Shown: one piece after another, positions 35,283 to 42,632 of the stretch
How the letters are laid out: each line of letters begins with the position of its first letter
How positions within the stretch are numbered: position 1 is the first letter of the stretch
NCBI RefSeq assembly: GCF_010500845.1
Contig: NZ_JAAAMI010000001.1
Span: forward strand, 930,001-994,000
Origin: Flagellimonas sediminis
GTDB lineage: Bacteria > Bacteroidota > Bacteroidia > Flavobacteriales > Flavobacteriaceae
Direction of reading: 5' to 3'
Length of the DNA stretch: 64,000 bases
Program-made: the position numbers and the translations under genes
The notes under the pieces: generated by a model
Told to the model about the DNA's origin: nothing
What the model saw: the letters and a program-made list of their open reading frames with translations, nothing else
Databases searched by the model: none

Positions 35283-35298
35283 CACCCAAGGTACTGAA
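35283..35298 (+). repeat. right attachment site repeat (att core)
   Basis: CACCCAAGGTACTGAA, identical to the left copy. Here the bases are not part of a tRNA gene. The chromosomal sequence resumes after it with the original tRNA-Leu terminator. Confidence 0.88.
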
Positions 35299-35338
35299 AA
35301 ACCCCGACAATCAATTGATTGTCGGGGTTTATTTTTTT
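35299..35338 (+). terminator. original tRNA-Leu terminator, displaced by the element
   Basis: A perfect 16+16 palindrome (arms with CCCCGACAATCA / TGATTGTCGGGG, 35299-35330), followed by ATTTTTTT. It was adjacent to the tRNA before integration and now terminates anything reading out of the element on the plus strand. Confidence 0.8.
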
Positions 35339-35709
35339 ATGGACAATTGTGTGTCGGTGGTGGGATGAAAAACACTCAAGTGGTACCCATCAATGGGAAA
35401 TTGTTCGAATGTTGCCAGGATATCTGGTTAGAGGGAACAGTTTAATGATTACCTTTATAGGAATATTTTTTGTTCAAATCCTTTGCCAAGGCCTTATATA
35501 TTTCCTATCACCAATTGGGCAAAGGTTTTTTACGCATCTATTTACAATTACTTCACAATTCTTCAGGGTACAGGAAACAAAAATGAAGTGGCGTTTCCTT
35601 TCTTGGCTTTGATGTTTAATATAAAAGTGGCATTCATGACTTTGTATGGCAAAGCAATGTCCTTAATAATGTGCCCTGATAACAAGTACTTAAACTTAAA
35701 ATTTGCAAA
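35339..35709. other. noncoding region right of the element
   Basis: About 370 bases with no gene I can support. A 26-codon ATG frame near 35367 and a longer frame with poor coding character were not accepted. It probably holds the promoter of the methyltransferase gene. Confidence 0.5.
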
Positions 35710-36615
35710 ATGGCCGATAAAAAGGATTTGGATTTTACCTACACCACCATAGACAGGATATTCCGTTTGAGCATGGGTGAAAATGCGGATTACAGCGGGG
35801 CCAAGTATGATGGCGATTTTTCGATCTCCTTGGAAGAGGCCCAAAGGGAAAAACACAGGTTTATAGCGGATAGCATAAACGTTAAATATGGAAGTAAGGT
35901 CTTGGACATGGCCTGTGGATGGGGACCCTTTATCCAATATGCCGCCAAAGATCGGGGGGGCATTTGTACCGGCCTGACCTTGTCAGAGGGACAGGCGGAA
36001 GCCTGCCAAAAAAATGGAATGAAGGTCCTTGTGAAGGATTGTCGCTATGTAGTACCGGAAGATTTTGGAATGTTTGATGCCATTAGCTGCATTGGGGGAT
36101 TGGAACATTTCTGTTCCGTTGAGGAGTGGAAAGAAGGGAAACAGGAAAAAGTGTACGGTGACTTTTTTAAGACCGTTGCCGATTTGTTGCCAAAAGGAGG
36201 CAGGTTCTATATGCAGACCATGACGTTCAGTAAAAATATGATCGATTATGAAGAACTGGATGTCAAGGCCAAAAAAGGCTCGGCGGCCCATGTCATGGCG
36301 CTGATGGTCAAGGAGTTTCCGGGTTCATGGCTACCCTATGGCCCTGAAATGGTGATACGAAATGCCGAACCGAGTTTTAAGTTGATCTCGCAAAGTAGTG
36401 GAAGACTGGATTACATTGAGACGATAAGCCAATGGCGGAAGAAGTTCAGGAAGTTTAACCTGAAAAAATATTGGCTCTATCTATCCCTGGTTCCCAAATA
36501 CATTATGGACAAGGAATTTAGACATCAAGTGGCCGTCTTTAAGATCAGCCCGAACAAAATATGCTTTGAGAAGGAAATAATGGACCATTATCGATTGGTG
36601 TTTGAGAAAATTTAG
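35710..36615 (+). CDS. cyclopropane-fatty-acid synthase-like SAM methyltransferase
   Basis: 301 residues of class I SAM methyltransferase fold closest to the CFA synthase/mycolic-acid methyltransferase group. SAM motif I is VLDMACGWGPFIQYAAK near residue 66; GLTLSEGQAEAC and the MFDAISCIGGLEHF block (with E and H expected near bicarbonate in CFA synthases) follow. The C-terminus (RKKFRKFNLKKYWLYLSLVPKYI) resembles CfaS. It could modify membrane lipids; that substrate is inferred. Confidence 0.75.
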   Translation: MADKKDLDFTYTTIDRIFRLSMGENADYSGAKYDGDFSISLEEAQREKHRFIADSINVKYGSKVLDMACGWGPFIQYAAKDRGGICTGLTLSEGQAEACQKNGMKVLVKDCRYVVPEDFGMFDAISCIGGLEHFCSVEEWKEGKQEKVYGDFFKTVADLLPKGGRFYMQTMTFSKNMIDYEELDVKAKKGSAAHVMALMVKEFPGSWLPYGPEMVIRNAEPSFKLISQSSGRLDYIETISQWRKKFRKFNLKKYWLYLSLVPKYIMDKEFRHQVAVFKISPNKICFEKEIMDHYRLVFEKI

Positions 36616-36673
36616 GCTATTAAGGTTTATTGATTAAATCTTCGCAATCGAGAAAAGCCTTTAAAATGAATGA

Positions 36674-37234
36674 ATGAAATTATACATCAAATATATGGTC
36701 AGTCTTCGTTGCAAAATGTTGGTAAAGGAAGAGCTGACAAAGTTGGGATTGGGCTATGCCTCGTTGAATTTGGGCATGGTTGAAACCATGGGGGAGATTA
36801 CCCATGAAAAACGTGTCCAACTAAAAAATAATCTACTCAAGTCTGGGTTGGAACTGTTGGATGACAAGAAGAGCATATTGATTGAAAAAATCAAGAATGT
36901 AGTGGTGGAAATGATTCATCATACTGATGAAATCCCAAAAATCAATTACTCGGGGTATTTGAGCGAGAAATTAGGATATGACTACACGTATTTGTCCAAC
37001 ACGTTTTCTGAAGTAAAAGGGATCACCATACAACATTATATCATTAAACATAAAATTGAAAGGGTGAAAGAGTTGCTTTTATATGACGAACTCAATCTTA
37101 CTGAAATAGCATACAAGCTGCATTATAGTAGTTCCGCCCATCTTTCCAATCAATTTAAAAAGGTTACCGGTCTTACCCCTTCCTATTTTAAAAAATTAAA
37201 GGAAAAAAGGACACAAAACTTGGAAAACCTGTGA
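36674..37234 (+). CDS. AraC-family transcriptional regulator
   Basis: 186 residues. The N-terminus (KLYIKYMVSLRCKMLVKEELTKLGLGYASLNLGMVE) is a short domain seen in Bacteroidota AraC proteins without a cupin sensor. The C-terminal AraC DNA-binding domain runs from about 90: the first HTH is GYLSEKLGYDYTYLSNTFSEVKG, the second NLTEIAYKLHYSSSAHLSNQFKKVTGLTPSYFK. It probably regulates nearby stress or envelope genes, which is inference. Confidence 0.85.
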   Translation: MKLYIKYMVSLRCKMLVKEELTKLGLGYASLNLGMVETMGEITHEKRVQLKNNLLKSGLELLDDKKSILIEKIKNVVVEMIHHTDEIPKINYSGYLSEKLGYDYTYLSNTFSEVKGITIQHYIIKHKIERVKELLLYDELNLTEIAYKLHYSSSAHLSNQFKKVTGLTPSYFKKLKEKRTQNLENL

Positions 37235-37336
37235 TATGTGTAAACCTTGGGATTATTTATGTAGTAAACCTAACCTAGTTCTTGCGCATCTTTGTTCATT
37301 GCTGGCTATTATATGATCAGCTTAATAATAAACCAT

Positions 37337-37498
37337 GCTATGGACATTTTTAAAAAAGATATATCGGTTAAAGGGATTCTGGAAAAACTTCTCAGTCTTC
37401 CCGAAGCAATTGTAAAAGGGCTAAGATTTAAATATGAAGAAGAAAGTGAATTACACAGAAGTTTAGTACCTGGGTTGATCCGAATTAAAAATAACTGA
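37337..37498 (+). CDS. small hypothetical protein (53 residues)
   Basis: From the ATG at 37337: MDIFKKDISVKGILEKLLSL, then a leucine-rich helical part and a charged C-terminus. An ATG at 37313 or a TTG at 37292 would add a hydrophobic N-terminus. No family recognised. It lies between the AraC gene and a strong terminator at 37583, consistent with a short transcript of its own or of the AraC gene. Confidence 0.45.
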   Translation, partial: AMDIFKKDISVKGILEKLLSLPEAIVKGLRFKYEEESELHRSLVPGLIRIKNN

Positions 37499-37582
37499 AA
37501 GTAATCTTTAACGCAATGCTAGCTCATATGCTTTGAAGCAATTTAATTTGTTGATACGTGCTTTTAATTTTTAAAAGCCCAA

Positions 37583-37620
37583 AAAAGAGCAGGAACTAAA
37601 AAATACTGCTCTTTTTTTTT
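37583..37620 (+). terminator. intrinsic terminator
   Basis: A 10-bp perfect stem AAAAGAGCAG/CTGCTCTTTT (37583-37592 with 37606-37615), followed by TTTTT. Confidence 0.85.
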
Positions 37621-37705
37621 GGTGCTACCTTCCCTTTCCCCAATACAATTAATGGTCATTGTCAGGGCCATCCCAAATTATCCTAAGTCAATAATAAATA
37701 CAGTC

Positions 37706-37774
37706 ATGAGAAAATGTGCCATCTATTTTATTCTGTTCATTACAATGCTTGTATTGGCCAGCATATTACCGTGA
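37706..37774 (+). CDS. putative 22-residue hydrophobic peptide
   Basis: The ATG frame gives MRKCAIYFILFITMLVLAS followed by ILP and stop. It is nearly all a single transmembrane-type stretch after two basic residues. It lies 27 bp ahead of the lysine-rich small gene. Such short frames arise by chance, so this is a weak call. Confidence 0.3.
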   Translation: MRKCAIYFILFITMLVLASILP

Positions 37775-37801
37775 AGCATTGATAACCTAAATAAATACAC
37801 A

Positions 37802-37918
37802 ATGTCTAAAGAAAAAGAAGGAAAGAAAAAATCGGGAAAAACCCCAGCCTCAAAAACCCCTAAAGAAAAAAAGGCGGCCAAAAAGGCCAAGCGGAACACC
37901 AAAAATAGTTCGGAATAG
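37802..37918 (+). CDS. small lysine-rich basic protein (38 residues)
   Basis: The ATG at 37802 opens MSKEKEGKKKSGKTPASKTP, followed by KEKKAAKKAKRNTKNSSE and stop. It has about 16 basic residues in 38, no hydrophobic stretch, and is likely disordered and nucleic-acid-binding. It is the kind of short gene automatic tracks miss. It is 31 bp ahead of the cupin gene on the same strand and may be co-transcribed. No family recognised. Confidence 0.55.
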   Translation: MSKEKEGKKKSGKTPASKTPKEKKAAKKAKRNTKNSSE

Positions 37919-37949
37919 GGGAAAGATACTAATCTTATATTGTTTAATC

Positions 37950-38282
37950 ATGGAGAAGGGTGAATTTGAGGAATCCAAGACATTTAACCTAACGGATATA
38001 CTGGAGTTCAATTCCAATTCCATTGTGGTAAAAAACATAAGTGTACAGAACAGCTGTATCATACAGGCATTCGCTTTTGATTTTGGTAAGGTACTGTCCC
38101 ATAATGAATCACCTTTTGTTCGATTCATCCACATCATTGAAGGGAGGGCCGAGGTTGTCATAAACGGTAATTCCACCTTTATGCGCAGAGGGGATTCCAT
38201 AATCATCCCCGCCTCTACACCCTGTTCCTTTGAAGCAAATCATAAGTTTAAGATGCTATGTGCCACTATAAAAAATGAATGA
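37950..38282 (+). CDS. small cupin-like protein
   Basis: A 110-residue single-domain cupin-like beta-barrel: FVRFIHIIEGRAEVVINGNSTFMRRGDSIIIPASTPCSFEA is the typical C-terminal barrel half with PxxxPC. The metal-binding histidines of motif 1 are not evident, so it may be a sensor or binding protein. The domain is like the N-terminal sensor of AraC regulators, but no DNA-binding part follows. Confidence 0.72.
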   Translation: MEKGEFEESKTFNLTDILEFNSNSIVVKNISVQNSCIIQAFAFDFGKVLSHNESPFVRFIHIIEGRAEVVINGNSTFMRRGDSIIIPASTPCSFEANHKFKMLCATIKNE

Positions 38283-38315
38283 CGCATCGATTTTATCTAC
38301 ACAAAAGCATATCCT

Positions 38316-38528
38316 ATGAAAAAGAATTACATAGCAAAAAGATATAAAAAAGGCGATCTTGTTTATGCAAAGGTAAGGCCCAGTGTCATTCTTGTTGTGC
38401 GATTGTATGTGCGTAAGGTCTATTACTGTATGATCCAGAACAACACCTGTGCAAATGAAATGGTTTATTTGGACAGTGAACTTAGACCGTATTTGGGTAA
38501 TCTATCTACTGTTAAACAGGGCAGATGA
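38316..38528 (+). CDS. small basic hypothetical protein (70 residues)
   Basis: MKKNYIAKRYKKGDLVYAKV, then PSVILVVRLYVRKVYYCMI and an ending with acidic YLDSELRPYL. It has the look of a small SH3-like beta protein. The same compact type occurs in other flavobacteria as hypothetical proteins. A terminator follows about 60 bp after its stop. Confidence 0.6.
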   Translation: MKKNYIAKRYKKGDLVYAKVRPSVILVVRLYVRKVYYCMIQNNTCANEMVYLDSELRPYLGNLSTVKQGR

Positions 38529-38590
38529 CAGTATGAAGGAGGTAGCATTGGATTATTGTGAAAGCAAATTTGGGACCTTGCCCCACAAAA

Positions 38591-38620
38591 AAACCATCTT
38601 TTAAAGATGGTTTTTATTTG
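38591..38620. terminator. bidirectional intrinsic terminator
   Basis: A 10-bp stem AAACCATCTT/AAGATGGTTT (38591-38600 with 38604-38613) and a loop of three bases, with TTTTTATTTG on plus and a T-rich run on minus. It serves the convergent 38316 gene and the cold-shock gene. Confidence 0.82.
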
Positions 38621-38638
38621 TTCTTGGATTATGGGATC

Positions 38639-38836
38639 TTAGTTGATCAATAATTCAACATTTATGGCGTTCATGCCTTTCTGACCTCTTTCCACGGTAA
38701 ATTTTACCTTATCGTTTTCACGGATCTTGTCTATAAGACCGGTTTGGTGTACAAATACATCATCATTGGAGTCATTGGGCTGAATAAAACCAAAACCCTT
38801 TGCTTCATTAAAAAATTTTACTGTTCCTTCTTGCAT
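38639..38836 (-). CDS. cold-shock domain protein (CspA family)
   Basis: A 65-residue single cold-shock domain binding single-stranded RNA/DNA. Signatures: GTVKFFNEAKGFGFIQP (RNP1-type KGFGFI), DDVFVHQTGL (RNP2-type VFVH), and the closing EKGQKGMNA-like VERGQKGMNAINV. Probably an RNA chaperone made under cold or stationary-phase conditions. Short C-terminus, no extra domain. Confidence 0.95.
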   Translation of the reverse strand: MQEGTVKFFNEAKGFGFIQPNDSNDDVFVHQTGLIDKIRENDKVKFTVERGQKGMNAINVELLIN

Positions 38837-38887
38837 TACTTTATATTTAATATTAATATTCTGTTCAATTCTTATACAATCACCTTT

Positions 38888-40018
38888 CTATCCGGCAAGA
38901 ACAGGTTGCGCCTTCCCCAACTTTCGTAAGACCCCAACATGGTCCATGATGGCAGCTATAAATGTTCTTTTTGTGTTATAAGGAAACCCATATTCCCTGG
39001 CAGTATCCGCTACAATACCAGATATTTTTCTGTAATGTATATGACAGACATTGGGTAATAGATGATGCTCCACTTGATAGTTCAGCCCACCTATTAGCCA
39101 AGAAAACAGTCTGCTCTTTGGGGAAAAATTCGTTGTTGTGGCCAGTTGGTGGTCTGCCCAGTCACTTGAAATCATTCCATCTTCATTAGGAAGCGGGAAT
39201 TCCGTGTTGGGCATGATGTGCGCCACTTGAAACACGATACTGATCAACAGGCCTGTAACAAAATGCATACTTAGAAAGGCCAAGATGATGATCCATGGGG
39301 CCAGAGGCACAACCAACAAGGGTATGACCAAGGCATATGAAAAGTATATCAACTTCCATCCAACAATCTTCATTAGTGCATTTCGGTAGCCATTCTTTTT
39401 GTCGAAAAATCCCATTTTCCTATACCGGTCAAGTCTGATGAAATCTTTGGTAGTAATCCAAGAGACGGTGGACAGGCCATAAAAAAACCACACATACAAG
39501 TATTGGAACCTGTGTAGTCCATTCTTTTTGGCATGCGGGGAAAACCTTAGGAAAAAAGGAGCGTTGATGTCGTCGTCCGCGCCTTCTATGTTGGTATAGG
39601 TATGATGGAGTACATTGTGTTGGATCTTCCAAACGGCGGCATTACCACCTATAAGGTTCATGGTATATCCAAGATATTTGTTCACTTTTTGATTTTTGGA
39701 ATAAGATCCATGGATGGCATCGTGCATGATGCCCATTCCAATTCCGGCCATTCCAATTCCACTTATTATATAAAGACCAAAAAGCAACAAGGGGGCTACC
39801 ACCATTCCGGTATTTATGAAAATCAAGGGGGCAAAAAAAACAGTGAGCATAATCGTGGTCTTCAAAACCATGCTCTTGTTGGCATGCCTACTGATATTGT
39901 TCGTTTTAAAATAGGTGCTGACCCTGTTTCTCAGGGTTTTTGAAAAATCAGAATCTGAGTTTTTCGAAAATCTTGGTTTGTTAGTGCAGTTAATTGCGGT
40001 TCGGTCTTGGTCGCGCAT
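38888..40018 (-). CDS. membrane fatty-acid desaturase
   Basis: 376 residues from the ATG at 40018. It has the three histidine boxes of membrane di-iron desaturases, HDAIH, HNVLHH and QVEHHL, with about four transmembrane segments (around 65-110 and 215-265). The last box type resembles front-end/acyl-lipid desaturases, which introduce double bonds into phospholipid or ornithine-lipid acyl chains. It lies next to a cold-shock gene, which suggests membrane fluidity adjustment in the cold. That link is inferred. Confidence 0.9.
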   Translation of the reverse strand: MRDQDRTAINCTNKPRFSKNSDSDFSKTLRNRVSTYFKTNNISRHANKSMVLKTTIMLTVFFAPLIFINTGMVVAPLLLFGLYIISGIGMAGIGMGIMHDAIHGSYSKNQKVNKYLGYTMNLIGGNAAVWKIQHNVLHHTYTNIEGADDDINAPFFLRFSPHAKKNGLHRFQYLYVWFFYGLSTVSWITTKDFIRLDRYRKMGFFDKKNGYRNALMKIVGWKLIYFSYALVIPLLVVPLAPWIIILAFLSMHFVTGLLISIVFQVAHIMPNTEFPLPNEDGMISSDWADHQLATTTNFSPKSRLFSWLIGGLNYQVEHHLLPNVCHIHYRKISGIVADTAREYGFPYNTKRTFIAAIMDHVGVLRKLGKAQPVLAG

Positions 40019-40720
40019 GTGTTGTAATGGGATAATGGATAAGCGTAATTGGCTTGGGCATGTAGAAGAATTATCCAAATATGGGGACCATTACATAATT
40101 GTCCGAATCCACTCGGGCTTCACCATCCTTAACGTTTGGCTTAAAATATTTGACTACGTTATAAATTAAAAAGAAGAGAGCTGAAAATGAATTGAGGATC
40201 TGCGAAGACTAAATTGACTTGGGCTTTCCGGATTTTAACCTGTCAAACTTACCATTTATTTGACGAGTATTCCCCAATAATGTGTTAATTGTTGAGAATA
40301 GGAGTTTTAGGGGGCAAACTATTTGAAAGGTGCTGTTGCCGTTTCAATGGCAATTGAAAGCAAAAAAATGATTTTGTACTATGAAAGTAGAACCATTCCG
40401 TATTCTAAAATAAACAGAACAAACGAGTTTAGTTCCAATTTAAATCCTTTCCTTTACAGCGCATCACGGATCATGGACGATGATTGCTCAAATCCTTAAA
40501 TAAAAAGATAGCCCTCTAATTTTCCCATTTCCAATTCACAAAGGGCCACTTCTTAGTTATTTTTTGCTTGAACGAATATCCGCATTTTTAAAGGCCAGAC
40601 TAGATAGGTCAAAGTCCAAAGTTGTATATGCCAGGGAATCAGCCATGTCCCTGAAAAAGAGGCCATTTTTAAATGTTGGCCCTGAGTGGCAGTATTTAGT
40701 AATTTTAATAACAAGAAAAT
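40019..40720. other. noncoding stretch between desaturase and rpsU-like gene
   Basis: About 700 bases without an acceptable gene. A minus-strand frame from about 40690 to 40557 reads with an amino-acid composition close to real protein (GPTFKNGLFFRDMADSLAY) but has no proper start and no known relation, so it may be a remnant. It should carry promoters for the rpsU-like operon and possibly the desaturase. Confidence 0.45.
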
Positions 40721-40915
40721 ATGTTGATAATTAAGATAGTCCCAGGAGAGAATATAGATAGGGCTTTAAAAAGATATAGGAACAAGGTGAGGAGTACCCA
40801 GCAGTTAAAACGTATCAGGGACAACGAAGAGTTTACCAAAAAATCCGAGGAGAAGAGAGAGGGCCTGAAAAAGGCGATTCATAGGAAAGAATATTTGAAA
40901 AGGAACGAGGAGTGA
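40721..40915 (+). CDS. rpsU: ribosomal protein bS21, probable accessory paralog
   Basis: 64 residues with the bS21 signature GENIDRALKRYRNKVRSTQQLKRIRD and a basic C-terminus. In Bacteroidota bS21 helps hide the anti-Shine-Dalgarno sequence of 16S rRNA. Compared with the typical flavobacterial bS21 as I remember it, the part after RALKRY differs, so this may be a second copy. No Shine-Dalgarno sequence is seen ahead of the ATG (TAACAAGAAAAT). It leads an operon with a NYN-LOTUS gene and a sigma factor. Confidence 0.82.
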   Translation: MLIIKIVPGENIDRALKRYRNKVRSTQQLKRIRDNEEFTKKSEEKREGLKKAIHRKEYLKRNEE

Positions 40916-40919
40916 TTTT

Positions 40920-41654
40920 ATGAACAAAGATTTAAACCTTGCCGTCCTAATAGACGGTGACAATATTCCCTCTAAATATGTAAAGGAAATGCTGGAGGAA
41001 ATTGCCAAATATGGCAACCCCAGTATTAAAAGGATTTATGGGGATTGGACAAAGCCAAGCTTGGTTAAATGGAAGGATGTCCTGCTAAAGAATGCCATTA
41101 CCCCTGTACAGCAATACGGATATACCACGGGCAAGAACTCTACGGACAGTGCCATGATCATTGATGCGATGGACATCCTGTATTCCGGAAAGGTGAATGG
41201 TTTTTCACTGGTCTCCAGCGACAGTGACTTTACTAGGCTGGCCATTAGGCTAAGAGAGGCGGGAATGACCGTTTTTGGTATTGGTGAACGAAAGACCCCG
41301 GACCCTTTCATCGTTTCATGTGATAAATTCATATACCTTGAGATACTTCATAAGACCCAAGTAGGGGAATCCAATACTCCTGAGAAAAGTGATAAGAACA
41401 AGATAGATAAGATTACCCCTAAGGTCGTTGATCTTATCCTTTCCACCATTGCCGATGTTGAGGATGAGGAGGGATGGGCCTTTTTGGGCGAGGTGGGTAC
41501 ATTATTGCAAAAGAAGCAGCCCAATTTTGATGCCAGGAACTACGGATTCAAAAAGTTGACTCCTTTGGTCAAATCCATGGGTCAAATTGAAATTGGCTCC
41601 AGGAAAAATCCAAAGGGCAATGGAAACCTGATTTATGTAAGGACAATGGCCTAA
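40920..41654 (+). CDS. NYN-domain (PIN-like RNase) + LOTUS/OST-HTH protein
   Basis: 244 residues. The N-terminal NYN/LabA domain (VLIDGDNIPSKYVKEMLEEI, STDSAMIIDAMDILYS, FSLVSSDSDFTRLAIRLREAG) has the Asp residues of a PIN-like nuclease site. The C-terminal OST-HTH/LOTUS domain (about 180-240, GWAFLGEVGTLLQKKQPNFDARNYGFKKLTPLVKSM) usually binds RNA. It should be an RNA-processing or degrading enzyme. A GAGGAG sequence seven bases ahead of the ATG looks like a Shine-Dalgarno, rare in this genome, though it also encodes the last two bS21 residues. Confidence 0.85.
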   Translation: MNKDLNLAVLIDGDNIPSKYVKEMLEEIAKYGNPSIKRIYGDWTKPSLVKWKDVLLKNAITPVQQYGYTTGKNSTDSAMIIDAMDILYSGKVNGFSLVSSDSDFTRLAIRLREAGMTVFGIGERKTPDPFIVSCDKFIYLEILHKTQVGESNTPEKSDKNKIDKITPKVVDLILSTIADVEDEEGWAFLGEVGTLLQKKQPNFDARNYGFKKLTPLVKSMGQIEIGSRKNPKGNGNLIYVRTMA

Positions 41655-41669
41655 TGAAAAACAAAACCT

Positions 41670-42536
41670 ATGAGACCTCTTTCAATATCAAAACAAATTA
41701 CAGCAAGGGATACCCTTTCCTTGAACAAATATCTTAGTGATATAAGCCGTATCCCTTTGATTACCGAGGAGGAAGAGGTTAATTTGGCCGTTCTTATAAG
41801 GCAGGGCGACAACATGGCCCTGGAAAAATTGGTGTCGGCCAATTTGAGATTTGTTGTTTCCGTGGCGAAACAATACCAGTCGCGAGGTCTCAATTTACAT
41901 GATCTTATTAACGAAGGGAATGTTGGATTGGTCAGGGCAGCATCCAAATTTGACGAGACACGTGGTTTCAAGTTTATTTCGTATGCGGTATGGTGGATCC
42001 GACAAGGGATCATACAGGCAATTACTGAAAAATCAAGAATGGTCAGATTGCCTTTGAACAAAATAAATGTCATTAACAAGATAAACAACTTCTCTTCCCA
42101 TTTTGAGCAAATGCATCAAAGGTTGCCTACGGCGGAAGAAATTTCAGAAATGATCGATTTCTCGCTATCAGAGATTCAGATTTGTTTAAAACAATCTTCA
42201 TGGCCCCTTTCTATGGATGAACCGTTAAAGATTGGAGATGGTGGGTTGAGTTTACATGATACAATACATTCCAATGAGTTTGACAGTCCGGAACAAAAGC
42301 TGATCAATCAATCGTTGCAACTGGAAATCGATGATATTTTGGAGATACTATCCTACCGGGAAGCCTACATCATTAAAATGTCCTTCGGGATTGGAGCAGA
42401 AGATTCCATGGGATTGGAAGAAATAGCATTTCATTTAGACCTGACAACCGAAAGAGTAAGACAAATAAAAATAAAAGCTTTGAACAGGTTAAGGAACTCC
42501 TCCAAAATTGGACTTTTGAAGCAGTATTTGGAATAA
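41670..42536 (+). CDS. RpoD-like sigma-70 factor (probable second copy)
   Basis: 288 residues. Regions 1.2-2 (SLNKYLSDISRIPLITEEEE, LVSANLRFVVSVAKQYQSRG), 2.4 (FISYAVWWIRQGI), region 3, and region 4 (MGLEEIAFHLDLTTERVRQIKIKALNRLR) are all complete. The length equals the short RpoD of Bacteroidota, but details differ from the usual primary factor as I remember it, and it sits with a divergent bS21, so it is probably an accessory group 2-type sigma. 15 bp after the NYN gene. Confidence 0.88.
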   Translation: MRPLSISKQITARDTLSLNKYLSDISRIPLITEEEEVNLAVLIRQGDNMALEKLVSANLRFVVSVAKQYQSRGLNLHDLINEGNVGLVRAASKFDETRGFKFISYAVWWIRQGIIQAITEKSRMVRLPLNKINVINKINNFSSHFEQMHQRLPTAEEISEMIDFSLSEIQICLKQSSWPLSMDEPLKIGDGGLSLHDTIHSNEFDSPEQKLINQSLQLEIDDILEILSYREAYIIKMSFGIGAEDSMGLEEIAFHLDLTTERVRQIKIKALNRLRNSSKIGLLKQYLE

Positions 42537-42632
42537 GCGATTGTTCTGCCAAAAAATCATGGACTGCATTGTTTTGTAAAACATGATGACATTTTTCTTT
42601 TTGACCGATAAAAGGGAAAAAGCATAATCATC

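Larger units (their letters stand above)
26580..35298. mobile_element. integrative mobilizable element in tRNA-Leu
   Basis: About 8.7 kb bounded by a 16-bp direct repeat CACCCAAGGTACTGAA (26580-26595 and 35283-35298). The left copy completes the tRNA-Leu 3' end, and the right copy is next to a tyrosine integrase. The inside encodes an HTH protein, VapE-like helicase, toprim primase, MobC, relaxase, a membrane protein and one cargo gene. There are no mating-pair formation (type IV secretion) genes, so transfer would depend on a helper conjugative element. A second longer repeat (GTGACGTAAxAGTGACGG) lies just inside each end. Confidence 0.92.

Noticed and set aside
35283-35298. Second tRNA at the right end of the element
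   Set aside because: Only the last 11 bases of the tRNA are repeated; no D or anticodon arm precedes them.
35319-35612. Plus-strand 97-codon frame
   Set aside because: Composition rich in aromatic and hydrophobic residues with no domain. It starts in a terminator palindrome, so it is unlikely to be real.
40557-40690. Minus-strand short frame (MADSLAYTT...)
   Set aside because: Protein-like composition, but it has only 29 codons from its ATG and no relation that I know; kept only as a note in the noncoding entry.
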